Below, in pieces: positions 21,424-32,049 of a DNA stretch of 64,000 nt. The notes under the pieces are model-generated. The model did no database searches. It had not been told where the DNA came from and worked only from the letters and a program-made list of their open reading frames with translations. Source of the DNA: Nematostella vectensis (Eukaryota; Cnidaria; Anthozoa; Actiniaria; Edwardsiidae); contig NC_064040.1 of assembly GCF_932526225.1 (NCBI RefSeq), forward strand, positions 6,359,181 to 6,423,180. The letters run 5' to 3'. The translations under genes were made by a program, and so were the position numbers. Each line of letters opens with the position of its first letter. Within the stretch, counting starts at the first letter, position 1.

Positions 21424-24400
21424 AGCTCGCGAGATACAACTCTTGAGGGAGAAACCAACATATGGCTGGGAACATCAGAAACGGTTATAGCAGAGACGTC
21501 AACCTATGTAAAGAGGACTAAAGTTGGATGTTATTCATGCGAAAAACTCATTTATCTTACAAACAGACGCCATCAATAAGGTGTCGCATTACTGTTTATA
21601 CCATTCTCCTTCGCGTGCCGATACTCCCGCGATGCCGTTGATCTCAGTTCACCCCAGTGTTCTCAACCTTGGTATCGTAAACTACTTTTTGTTGCGCCAT
21701 ATCTGAAGCTACCAAAATGAGTACCAAACTAAGCTAGCGCTTGTTGTCTCCTTGCAATCCAAGACTTACTTGTTCGTCATCAAGGGCTTGTCAGAGAGTT
21801 GTACACATCTAACACGGAACAGGACAAAACATATCAAGGGCGTATGTGGTTGTTTGATGAAAAATGCCAAACTTGTCCTGAGTCGCGGTATGCTGTTAAT
21901 TGATATTATTCATTCCGCCGCGGTCTGCGTATGGACGTTGGGATACCTGTGCTGTGCTGTGCTGCACCTACCCTTTAACAAGGATCAAAAAATAGTTACT
22001 TTTTTGGTCGATTTTTTGGAAGCTGCACAGGGTCATAAAAGTGTACTCGCTTTTGTTTTTGATAAAAATAGGTATGTTTAAGCCACTATTCATAAATTGT
22101 TGCCAGTTTTCAAAACATGATTATTTAATAAGTTTTTTGTCTAAATTGGGCGGGGGTAAGATATGAAAATTTGGGGGTTGTAAGAGGGGGGGGGGGGGGG
22201 GGCACCGACAAATTATACAATGAACGGGGAGTGGGGCTCTTTAATTTCAAGTTTAAATCTTCCCTTACTGTATAATAAAAAAATGCATATTTTAATTTGT
22301 ATATACGTGTGTTGGAAGTGAATCACTAATAACAAACAATCCAGGCAATAATCATATCGATGAGAAGAGCAAAAGGACGAAACAACGAAACATCACTTGA
22401 GTTTCGACGAGTTAGAATGAATGAAAATTAGGATACACAATATCCCAACAAAAGCACCAATTAAATGTAATCTGCATTTTATTTTGCTCGCATTTACATT
22501 CTCAGATTACAACGATATTTTGTCATCGATTTATAAACAATCTAACAGCATTTTTAATGTAGTTTCAGTTTATCACAAAAAAAAGTTTGGTTCTCAATCT
22601 ATTCAGAAGCTGGTCATTTTTCGCAGAAATGAGCTCCCCTCGCCCCGGCGCTTATTCAAATCATTACATAACTCCTAACATAGGGAAATAAAAATCGGTT
22701 CAAGTTAAAGAGTTGTTCTAGATTCAAGTCTTCACGTCTTTATTCATCAGTGCAGTACTGCATCTTCAGCTCAATAAAACCGTTTCTCTTCAGCCAAGTA
22801 TTTGTTTACCAATCTACGTAATGTAGCTGTAGTATCATGTTCAATCAGGAACCGTCTTCTTGAGAAGCCTCCGGTCAGGGATTCACGGCTAAACACGTTC
22901 GTGATTATAGGGACACGCAAACCACGTGAAGGGAGTGAACGTGATCTGTCTGCTCAATTTAGTCTTCCAGAACACGAACCGCGTTTTTCGTGGAGTTATC
23001 GTGATTTGTCGGCCTTCTAATATTCGTGACTCATTAAAAATGTCGCAAAAAGATGGAAAACAAAACACCTCAATGCTGGCTTTGGGGGCTGAAAGCGCGG
23101 TGGCTCAAGGGAAGGGAGGGAGACTGCTACGCAGGTTAAAGGTCCATCAGTCGACTCTATGCCAAAATGCATAGAAATATATTGTTCGTATGATGTCTAG
23201 TGCTTGAACCTCAGAAAAAAACAGCAAATTCATAAAAATATAATGTTCCAGATCACTTTTACCTTTGGAAAAATTTAGAAAATTCTACTTTAAAAATATG
23301 TGCAAAATATGATTTTGGACAAAATCGAAAAGTCGAAAATCATATTTTGCACGCGTATTTTGCACAAAATCTCGTTCTCGTTCTCTTCTCGTTTATATGA
23401 TATATTGATCAAACAAATCTTTGTCTATATTATTTTCCCCGTAAAAAAGAAAAAGAAAATCCCATTATGTAAACTTTAAGTGCCATTAAATCTGGGTTCC
23501 TTAGTGTTTCATAATGGCATACATATTCTTTTTTTGTTTTTGTTTTAATTGGAATACTGTTCTACAAACATGCAATCGTATTATACAGTTTTTTTTGCAA
23601 ATGGCAAATGCTAATAGGCAAATGACAAGTCTACTATCAAAAGATAATCATGGATTTCTTCATACTTCTACTGAATGCAGCAGGATATGTACTGACTATA
23701 CCTCTAGACACAAAAACCAAAGCAGCAGGCTTTTTACTTTTTTTACTGGTAAAAGATTTCTGACGCCTTTTAATGAGAGAACTGCTCCGTGTTCTGTCGG
23801 AACTTGTCCTAAATATTTTAAATCTAAATCTCCTAATCTCTCGCCCTAAAAAAGAGCAACATTAACAGCTGAAAGAGGTGAATATTCATGGGCTTAGTGA
23901 CTTTCATTTCCTTGCGTTTTACACTGTCCCTTCCTGAAGCCATTACCTTCAAACAGTATTTATCTATAATAAGATTTAACACTGACCATTTTACACATCG
24001 TCCCGTGGGGGATACCGGAGATAATTCCATCCTCATCCAATCTTTTTGTAGAGTTGGTCACGTTCGTGCCGCTTTATCGCCGGAGATTGCCGACCAAATT
24101 AACGCGTCATGCCCATATCATTTGAAGCGATCACGCCATAAAATTCGACCCCCAAAAAGGTATGTCTTTAGAAGTCACGTGGTTGTTTCGCTGAACAAGT
24201 TTTTCGCTGAAACTAGTTTTTTCTGCCCTCCGCAAAGAGCGATGCGTCATTAGTGGCATTTCCCTGATCTCACTCGAGTTATCGGCTTGCAAGTCTTGAC
24301 CTGTGTGCTTCATGAGGTCGTTTTGCTTTAGTATTTACAATTTATACGCGTATCTATCTCAACTATATTTAGCTGCTAAGTGATACCCGAGGCAAACAAC

Positions 24401-25281
24401 GAATGTCACGGGATCAATTACGCGACGTTTGTTATGAGCGGCCCTGTCCAATTATTTTATATAGAAGCAGATACTCAGCACCAACCAAGACGTTTACTAA
24501 GATTTATCTCGGCAAATCCAGTTAGAGATTGTCTGAACTTAATACGGACTCGTAGAAGTTAAAACGAGGGGAATGCCACAAGGGAAATATCAGCCAAGTC
24601 AAGAGCTGAAATAGCCTAATGAGGCACTTTGGCAATGTTAAAAAACCAAATGTGTACCTACACTCTTAAGTGAAATTAGAAATATTGCTTTATAGTGTAC
24701 ATTACACGGGATTACGAACGCAAAAACACTTGTATATTGTGGGCGGGCAAGGAAATAGCATTTGTCTAAAGGGAATGTGAGCATCGTATCCAATCAAGCT
24801 GATTCCTTTGAGATCACTAATGAGAAAATGTGTAAAGATAAATATCAGTACACGATTCGCTGACAAAAACGGCGCTGTCTTCGGCAAGGTGGAAGTGCCG
24901 CAACATCGTACGGTATTTTGCGCGCGGCATTTTAGCGAATGTCGGCGCGAGTGTTGTTTGGTAAAGTTTGTAAATCGCTAGTCAAAAGCAAGCACGTCTC
25001 ACGTTTCGCATCACCAAGACAACTGCTATACCGTCTGAAAACCTTAGGGCTAGAGGTCGCGCGAAACTCGATCGCCGGTTTCGAAGTTTTGAGAAGACAG
25101 AACCTGACGAGTTCGACGGGCTTGTAATAGGATGAGCGACTGAACCTCTTGTAGATCCTCTTGAAAAGCCTGAGCCAGCCTTAAGACGAGTACTATACGA
25201 AAACAAATAAACCTACGTACGTACAGCAGCAAGCAGACGAAGACGAAGTGCGAGCTTACGGGCGACAGAACGACACGAACC
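21424..25281. other. Intergenic stretch between the two GPCR genes
   Basis: No supported exon is found. It contains a 19-base G run at about 22184-22202 and an inverted repeat at about 23298-23352 (GTGCAAAATATGATTTT and its complement). The sequence just upstream of the 25282 gene holds only short frames. Confidence 0.5.
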
Positions 25282-26475
25282 ATGGATAACGCAAATAACA
25301 CTACAACAGTTCCTGATAAAAATAGTACCTACGTTGCCACCCAAAATGGCGGCAACCACAGCGCCCGAGTTGCAGTCTCTTTGATGCTCATGTTGTGTAT
25401 CATCACCGGGAACCTGTTAGTGATTTTGGCGTATCGCAAGAACGCGCGCCTTCGAACGGGGACTTACACGTTTCTTGTGAGTTTGGCTATCAGTGATTTT
25501 CTAGTTGGCAGTGTCAGTTTACCTCTGTGGATCTACGGCTCGTTTATTGGGTTTCGAAATATGCCCCAAGAAGTGTACATTTTTTACATTTGCTTTGATA
25601 TATTCAGCGCGTTGGCATCGACGTTCCACCTGACGGCTGTGAGTATCGAGCGCTTCATCGCCATCTCGAGGCCGTTCGTGTACCAAACGTTAACGTGTCG
25701 TCCATATCTCATCTCGATCACGCTGGCTTGGAGTCTCGCCTTCTTGTTAGCCACCCTTCACCCGCGCATTATCGCCGCAAATTCTGTGCGACTTCTGTAT
25801 TACCAAATCCACGGAATCACCGTGTTCTCTCTTGGCTACTTGATGCCGCTTATCATAATTTCCGCTGTGAACTTCGGTATCTTTAACATCGCTCGTACTA
25901 TTGTCAAGCGGCTACCTGCAAACCATCGCGAAAGTTACGAAAATAGCGTTAACAGTACTGCAGTTAACTTCATCCAGCGGCGGATTCCCAAAGAGCGTAA
26001 GACGGCCATCACCCTTGTGGTCATCACCGGGCTGTTCTTCCTCGCCTGGCTCCCCTTCTTTGTCGTGAGTATGCTCAGCATGTACTGTCTCCAGACCTGT
26101 TTCCCGCAAGACAACGATACCGTCTATATGATAGCAGAGTTCACAAAATGGTGCCACTACAGTAACAGTGCTGCAAATGCAGTAGTTTATGCCTTCAGGG
26201 ATGTCGAAATGCGACGAACATTCATGTCACTGTTGTGCCCGTGCATAAAGCCTCGAGTCGAACCGACATCAGTCGATACAAACCAACTAAGGACTCGACA
26301 CGACAGTTCTTACTCTCACTCCAACTATAACCCACCGAATAGTGAGAAGGCCCAAGAACAAGTAAACAATAACGCCAATATTCTGACTGAAAGGCCTGAA
26401 GTCGAGGAAAACGTCTCAAATATAATAACCATGAACAACATGACCCAGCGATCTAAAAACATTGAGGAGAAGTAA
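25282..26475 (+). CDS. Class A GPCR, intronless, 397 aa (receptor 2)
   Basis: A second complete rhodopsin-family receptor in one exon, with the same layout as receptor 1. N-glycosylation sequons sit at N5, N14 and N25. Landmarks are N44 (1.50), D72 in SLAISD (2.50), D106 (3.32), E123-R124-F125 replacing DRY, FFLAWLPF with W256 and P258, and N299-A-V-V-Y303 replacing NPxxY. Position 3.25 is Tyr, so the canonical disulfide is absent here too. It shares with receptor 1 the blocks VSLA-SD, PLW, FDIFSA/VDIFSA, HYSNSA and EMRRTF. The third intracellular loop and the polar Ser/Asn/Glu-rich tail (about residues 325-397) are longer. It is probably a G-protein-coupled receptor for a small ligand, of unknown identity. 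The pair is a local tandem duplication on one strand. Confidence 0.9.
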   Translation: MDNANNTTTVPDKNSTYVATQNGGNHSARVAVSLMLMLCIITGNLLVILAYRKNARLRTGTYTFLVSLAISDFLVGSVSLPLWIYGSFIGFRNMPQEVYIFYICFDIFSALASTFHLTAVSIERFIAISRPFVYQTLTCRPYLISITLAWSLAFLLATLHPRIIAANSVRLLYYQIHGITVFSLGYLMPLIIISAVNFGIFNIARTIVKRLPANHRESYENSVNSTAVNFIQRRIPKERKTAITLVVITGLFFLAWLPFFVVSMLSMYCLQTCFPQDNDTVYMIAEFTKWCHYSNSAANAVVYAFRDVEMRRTFMSLLCPCIKPRVEPTSVDTNQLRTRHDSSYSHSNYNPPNSEKAQEQVNNNANILTERPEVEENVSNIITMNNMTQRSKNIEEK

Positions 26476-26479
26476 CCAC

Positions 26480-27130
26480 GCTTAACTAAAAAATTCCTTG
26501 TTTTACGCATTTTGAATCGTGTTTAAGTCTTCTCGTATTTCGCGGGCCCTGAACTAGAAATTAATGTTTAATGTACCTTGCTTTCTCCTAAACTGTACTC
26601 CCCTAACGGCAATGTATGCTCAACCGATTTTCTGTCATTTCTATGATGGCATGGTGACCCTGTTGAAAAGCTCCTTTAGCTGAACAAGCCCGAGTCATGC
26701 TCCCGAATAAGTCAAGTAAACAAGACTTAATATTCAAACAAGGAAACAAAGGCGCCTCAGAGACTGCCTTTTTGAAGTCTTAAATATTTGGGAATTTTGT
26801 GAGCACTTTAAATGACCTTTCCTTTTATCTACCTTTTCGCCTACATTCGCAAAGGAAGTAGTATACGCGCATACGGTGTTTTTAAAAACGTCAAGTACGT
26901 CAAGTAAGCTGATTGTTATTTGTTATGAGGCTTTGTTTTGTACAGTATAGAAATAGAACCAATAGAAAAAAAAAGAAAGAAAAAGTCCCAATAATCTGGT
27001 TTTAGCCACACGGTAAGGAAGTTTTGCTCGAGCCTCTGGTTTTGCAATGTACAAATTCGACAAAAAAATAACTGTAGAGCGGGGCACTGAGCTATGTAAA
27101 AAGTGTAAAAAAATACTGCGTTTGCGAAAA
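26480..27130. other. Non-genic stretch, includes 3' flank of receptor 2
   Basis: This AT-rich sequence follows the stop codon of receptor 2; no second gene or clear repeat is visible before the TA microsatellite. Confidence 0.5.
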
Positions 27131-27133
27131 ATG

Positions 27134-27175
<42 letters not shown>
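27134..27175. repeat. (TA)n microsatellite
   Basis: About 21 TA dinucleotides. A second, shorter TA tract lies at about 27413-27441. The two flank the hammerhead-bearing palindrome. Confidence 0.95.
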
Positions 27176-27178
<3 letters not shown>

Positions 27179-27283
27179 TATAATGCGTGAGTGCAGGCGT
27201 TCATAGAACAGTGCTCAATACTTAGGTGTAGAGCGGGATATATCTTGGTTTGTAGGAAAAAGACCACGCGAACTAACGTTTCA

Positions 27284-27324
27284 TCTCTACAAGCCTGTTT
27301 CGTGGTTGCCCACTCATCAGGGGA
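27284..27324 (-). ncRNA. Hammerhead ribozyme motif, minus strand
   Basis: This is the mirror motif on the other arm of the palindrome: CTGATGA (27320-27314), stem II GTGG-GCAA-CCAC, GAA (27301-27299), a three-pair stem III with loop GGCT, and A at position 17 (27288). The predicted cleavage is between 27288 and 27287. Stem I has one mismatch (C opposite A at the second pair), so this copy may be weaker. Confidence 0.6.
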
Positions 27325-27330
27325 TTTAAA

Positions 27331-27371
27331 TCTCCTGATGAGTGGGCAACCACGAAACAGGCCTGTAGGGA
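27331..27371 (+). ncRNA. Hammerhead ribozyme motif, plus strand
   Basis: The motif reads CTGATGA (27335-27341), then stem II GTGG with a GCAA tetraloop and CCAC (27342-27353), then GAA (27354-27356), then a very short stem III ACA/TGT closed by GGCC, and A at position 17 (27367). The predicted cleavage is between 27367 and 27368. Stem I pairs TCTC with GGGA (four pairs, one G-U). All invariant core positions are present. Short stem III is typical of Penelope-type and retrozyme hammerheads, which often act best as dimers. Confidence 0.75.
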
Positions 27372-27449
27372 AACCTATGTAGTTTGTATTTTTCTCAAAC
27401 CAACACTATAAATATATAAATAAATATATATATATATATATTATGTTAT

Positions 27450-30090
27450 TAATATCGTATTATATTATGAAACGTGTGCATAAGCTAATATACTTCTAGT
27501 GTTGCAATATAATACAATGGAGTTCTATATCGTCTGTGGAAAAGCGTTAAAAGTGTTTAATGGATCTATGCTCAAGGATGTTCATTAAACTGTAGGAGAA
27601 CAGGCAACGGCTCAAGTGGGGAAAATAAATACCTTAAACTCGCTAGGATTTCACATCTGGCCAGCTTTATAAAGGGTTTGGGGTGTTTTATGGCTGTTGA
27701 AAGAGTAATTCAGTGGCTAAAACCATGCTGAGATAAGATAGTTACAGTTTTTTTTCATCTCTTCATCATCTCTCCTGTGTTACTAAATACTAAATTACCA
27801 AATTGCTCTGTTTCGACATTACAGTTCAAAAACAACAAAAACAGCAAATTAGCTGCAATTTCATATAATGGCATTCAATTGTCGAAAACATAAACAGGTA
27901 TTTCATTTAGTCAGGTCAAGAAACGGAACCGCGAAACCGATGTCCCTACTTGCTCGTTCGAGAAACGTTTTTCTCTACCCTTTCATGAAATAATCCTATC
28001 TTCATTGCCATTAACTCGGCTCTTGACAATAATATTTTCAGAACAAAAGAACGAAAGATAAAATTTAGATGTCCTTTGGTCGCCGATACTGATTAGCAGA
28101 TGTTGCGCATTAGCGTAGAACGCACCATCTTAGATTACTAACAAAATTCAGCGTTTTTCACAAAATCAGGTTCATGTGACCTCGAGATATATCAGATATC
28201 AAATGCCCTGCAAACAATAAATTTTCTCAGATTGCGTATGGTTGTGGCTAGCTGATGTCTGGCGATACCCCGGATAATCTTCCAACACGGGGACCACACG
28301 TGCTGCTATGAAAATGGACGGATCAAGGGACTTGCTATGAAAAGGTGACCATAGATTAGACCACGGGCTATAGGATAATTTTACTCCGAAATAAAGGAAA
28401 AAACGCGCCTCTGGGGGTCGAGTTACTCATTTACTAGGCGGCTGCGGTTAGAAAGCGCGTCGTTTGCAAATGGTACAAGGTAACGCGTAAAGAATACAGC
28501 CAGTTTAGGGAGGATTACATGTTTTATTCAATACTAACAAGACATCATTCTATAGCCCGTGATTAGAGCATAATGAATCTAGCAGGAGACGGTGCAAATT
28601 ATGGGAGGTGGGGGGGTGATCCTCAGACTCTAAGGACGGACAATTAGAAATTAGAAAAGTGAAGGGGGTTGGGTAAGGAACAAAAAAAATTCATACACCA
28701 TGAAAAGCCTGGAAAAAATGCATGCAGCACAAACCTGATAGAAAAAAAATGCATACAACGATTAAAAAAAAATTATATGCACGTCTATGAGACAAGAAAA
28801 AATGGCACGACTAAAACCTCCCACCACCCCTCCCCCTTCACTTTTCTAATGGTCCGTCTCTCATCAATGAAAACCGTGCAACATAATTCGCCATGCCAAA
28901 CAATCAAAAACAGATGTGGTTGTGTGGATGTGATTTGTGGATCGAGGGATTGCCAGCTCATCTGAGTAAAGTTTTAGTCAATTTGCCATTTTCGAAAGAC
29001 GATTACAATAACGTTGTTCCACCCCAAATATCTCCGTGCCGTAACACTAATGAGTCCCTTCGTGACCCCCCTCCCCATTTATCAGATTGCTGATCTAGCT
29101 TAAACTGCTGTGTCTCAAAAATCAGCATTTTTTTATTATTTTGAATCCGCTTCCAATCAATTCGAAGAGTCCCAAATGCACTTAAAATCCTCTTCAGCGC
29201 AATGTCTTACATTGCGCTTTTACTAACTCGGCGGAAACCTGTGAATACACTCTTTAAGAAATAAAAAAAATAAAGACCCCTTTTTTTTTATAAGAAATGC
29301 CCTAAGAACATGCCGAGGCTCAGATTGCAGCAAAATATTGTTTTGGCAGTTTGATGCGTTCTAAAATGCTGATTCATATTATGTTTTAATGATAACACCA
29401 TAAATATTATTGTCATCAATCATGTTTTCAATTCTCTTTCTGATACTTCATATGATGAATAAGAAAACTCGTATGCACGCTATTTGTTCCGTTACTCGCA
29501 TCGTCGATTCAATTTCTTATGCATTCACTCACATAAAACACAATCACGCAACAACAAATACTAGTAACATATAAATACATAAATAGATAAATCATGAGTA
29601 CTTTGATTAGTTAGCCTGGGGGCTAAGTTAACCAAAGCGGTTTTAGAGTTAATTATCCCCCAGTTCTTTTGTGAACAGAATATAGAAAAAGAAAAAAGAA
29701 AAAGTCTCTACTTTTTTTCATTTATTTAGGGGAATCTTTCAGTTTTTTTTGCATATTTTTTTCTAAGCTCTGACTATTTGGTGACCCTTAAACGACCCTA
29801 AACTCACTTGAACGTGATGTGGAAAAACTCCAACTCCAGGCGATTCCTGAGGAATGCATGGTGATCACGGGTAGAGCCGAGAAATATGTTTGCGGTCCAT
29901 GATTCACTGACCCCATATTACTCTTAGAATTCCTAGAATTAATTGCCATGTCCCTAGTGCCTTATAGGGTGGGGTGGCCAATATTCTACGAATGCAATCT
30001 GAAAAATGTACCTACTTTCTTCTGGGTTGTAAAAGTCGAAAGCATTATAATGCGACACGACTACTCCCAATGCTTTCTATTTGGCTATCG
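27450..30090. other. Non-genic stretch
   Basis: No supported exon. A possible small inverted-repeat element spans about 28352-28575, with ACCACGGGCTATAGGAT near the left end and TTCTATAGCCCGTGAT near the right end; I see no convincing target duplication. Confidence 0.45.
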
Positions 30091-30103
30091 TATAGATCAG
30101 ATA

Positions 30104-30579
30104 TAGGCCTGCTTGCAGGCGGTACTCGTTGTTATTATTGCGGAAAACCCTCGCCGTTCGGTGATCGGGCGCCATCTTGTATTTTAAGCCGCGTGGTTTC
30201 GCGTGGCGCTAAAACGGACGCAGGGCAGGGGGGAAAGGACCTGCCACCGTTTTTGCGCTCGCCCCTAGGAACCACGCGGCTTAAGCCTGATGCACACTGG
30301 CAATATAATGACATAACAAGATAGGCGCGCGCATTCTTATGTCCTTATTTTCAAGTGTGAAGGGTGCGACTTATGGCAATAACGTCGACATAATAAAGTG
30401 GAGATAACGACATAAAAGAAAAAACATGTTTTTTCCCTTATGCCATTATGTCAAATTCTTATGTTGTTATGTCGTTATATCGCCAGTGTGCATCAGGCCT
30501 TAAAATACAAAATGGCGCCCGTTCACCAGATCGGGTTTTCCGTGATGATAACACCGAATACCGCCTGCAAGCAGGCTAC
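30104..30579. mobile_element. Foldback element with long TIRs, MuLE-like
   Basis: Arms of more than 100 bp are inverted (GCCTGCTTGCAGGCGGTA at the left end, its complement at the right end) and run through GGGCGCCATCTTGTATTTTA and CCGCGTGGTT almost to a small loop. The nine bases GATCAGATA flank both sides (30095-30103 and 30580-30588), as expected for Mutator-like elements, which make 9-10 bp duplications. No coding capacity is seen. The right arm is split by a second element at 30285-30498. Confidence 0.75.
30285..30498. mobile_element. MITE nested in the foldback element
   Basis: The ends are GCCTGATGCACACTGGC and its exact complement. CTTAA flanks it on both sides (30280-30284 and 30499-30503). 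Joining the flanks through one CTTAA gives CGGCTTAAAATAC, which is exactly the complement of the undisturbed left arm of the host foldback, so the boundaries are certain to within the shared bases. The target fits TTAA (piggyBac-type) or TTA (PIF/Harbinger-type). Confidence 0.82.
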
Positions 30580-31156
30580 GATCAGATAAGATCCTCTCAT
30601 GTAATCTCCCTATTGCCAGGGACGGATTCAGTATGTTCTCGAAAAGGGGTGGAGGAATCTTCCTTGGGCGCCCCTGCGCCAATACGACTAAAATTAAATG
30701 GTTCTTTTAGGCATTTAAAAGAAACCCGATGTTATACACTCACAAATAAATCATCTAGACCGTCTATTGACGATGCCGCACCATGAAGCATTTACTTTCA
30801 GACTAAATCAAGCAGGCAATACATGCGATACTTCCAGTCAAATAACGGGTGAATCACACCTATTGCCGAGTCGTCGCAACCATGCGGTTGGCCAATTCTA
30901 TCGTTTTGAGTATTCCAACTACAGTCGACACAATTGCTTGTTGTTTAGCCTCATATGACGGCTGAATCCTTGAATTTGAGCTGCAAGCTTTCAGGGAGGT
31001 CAATGAGCCGTGTCAACTACCCGTAATGTTTTCGGCATTTCTCACGTACTGGGGGCATAAAAGGGCAATTTTGTTTACGCGGAGTTCTCCCTTTTCTTTT
31101 GACTCTCGCCTAATAATGACAAGAGCGGGTTCAGAATTGTATCAAGGGCAGGGGTG

Positions 31157-32042
31157 ATTCATAGATCCGACGAGCGCACGAATAACCAATCAGAAAGCAG
31201 CAAATAGAAGCCAGCGAAGTACAACCCAAATTTCCCACAAAAGTCTCACAAATTGTACAACATGTCGAATGAGGTCTGTGAAGCCTGCTCGGGTTTATCT
31301 AAAATATAGACGTTTATTGGGGTTGTTCTGTGACTTGGGAAATAAAAGACGGTCACCTAACATGATAGAAATTGATTTGTTGTTCAAGCTTGGTGAAAAT
31401 CTTGTAGAGAAGCATAGAAATAGATAACTACAAGTTTGGTTGTTGAATGGAAACGACCCGAATCCAGCTCGAAATACGAAAACTTGGAAATGATAAGATA
31501 AAGCGGTGCTCTCTTCGGTAGGTACTATGTGTTTATCTGCTCTCAAAGCTATTTTTGTCAACTTGCAGTGATTTAAGTGCGGGGAAAAGTAGAAGAAAAT
31601 GCCGAATTCGCAGTTAACGCCTGACTTTAAACTACAAGTTTTATCGGCAAATGTCAAGATTTATAGCAATAATACAAACGACAGTCTCATCATTCTTATA
31701 TGTAATTGAAGTAGCCTAGGTATAATATCAAACACTTGTAAGTGGTTTGTTTGCTTTTTGTTTTTCGTTTCTTCGTAGTAAATCTTACGTGTTTTTCTAC
31801 AATTGAGTCCCAACTCTACACTAGAAGCCGGGCAAAGAAAACAGGGCTAGCACTTTCTATGCTGACCGGAAAATGCTTCTTTGCTTGTCCAGATTCGTAG
31901 AAAAATATCTAAAACCAATCTTTTTCGGCGTCGATTGCCGAGTTTTTGTGGGACATTTGTGGGACCACATGGCTGTTATTGCATCATCTCTTTCCTGATC
32001 GGCTATTCGTGCGCGCGTGATTGACATGTCGGATCTATGAAT
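31157..32042 (+). mobile_element. 0.9-kb non-autonomous TIR element, copy A
   Basis: The ends are ATTCATAGATCCGAC and GTCGGATCTATGAAT, and the inverted similarity goes further inwards (GCGCACGAATAACCAATCAG against GCGCACGAATAGCCGATCAG on the other strand). A second copy lies in reverse orientation at about 46665-47457. The interior is also shared, including words around ACATGATAGAAATTGATTTG and CCCGCACTTAAATC. Short open frames inside, one beginning MLGDR on the complementary frame, are not intact between the copies, so I treat the element as non-coding. Confidence 0.75.
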
Positions 32043-32049
32043 TAGAAGG

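Larger units (their letters stand above)
27238..27405. mobile_element. Palindromic fragment, probably Penelope-like element terminus
   Basis: The sequence is an inverted repeat centred on GATTTAAATC (about 27323-27332). The inner arms of about 30 bp are nearly perfect, and weaker matching continues outwards (TTGGTTTGTAGGAAAAA on the left, TTTTTCTCAAACCAA on the right). Each arm carries a hammerhead-ribozyme core. Penelope-like retroelements are known to carry such ribozymes in their terminal repeats, so I infer two terminal fragments joined head to head. No reverse transcriptase is present nearby. Confidence 0.6.
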
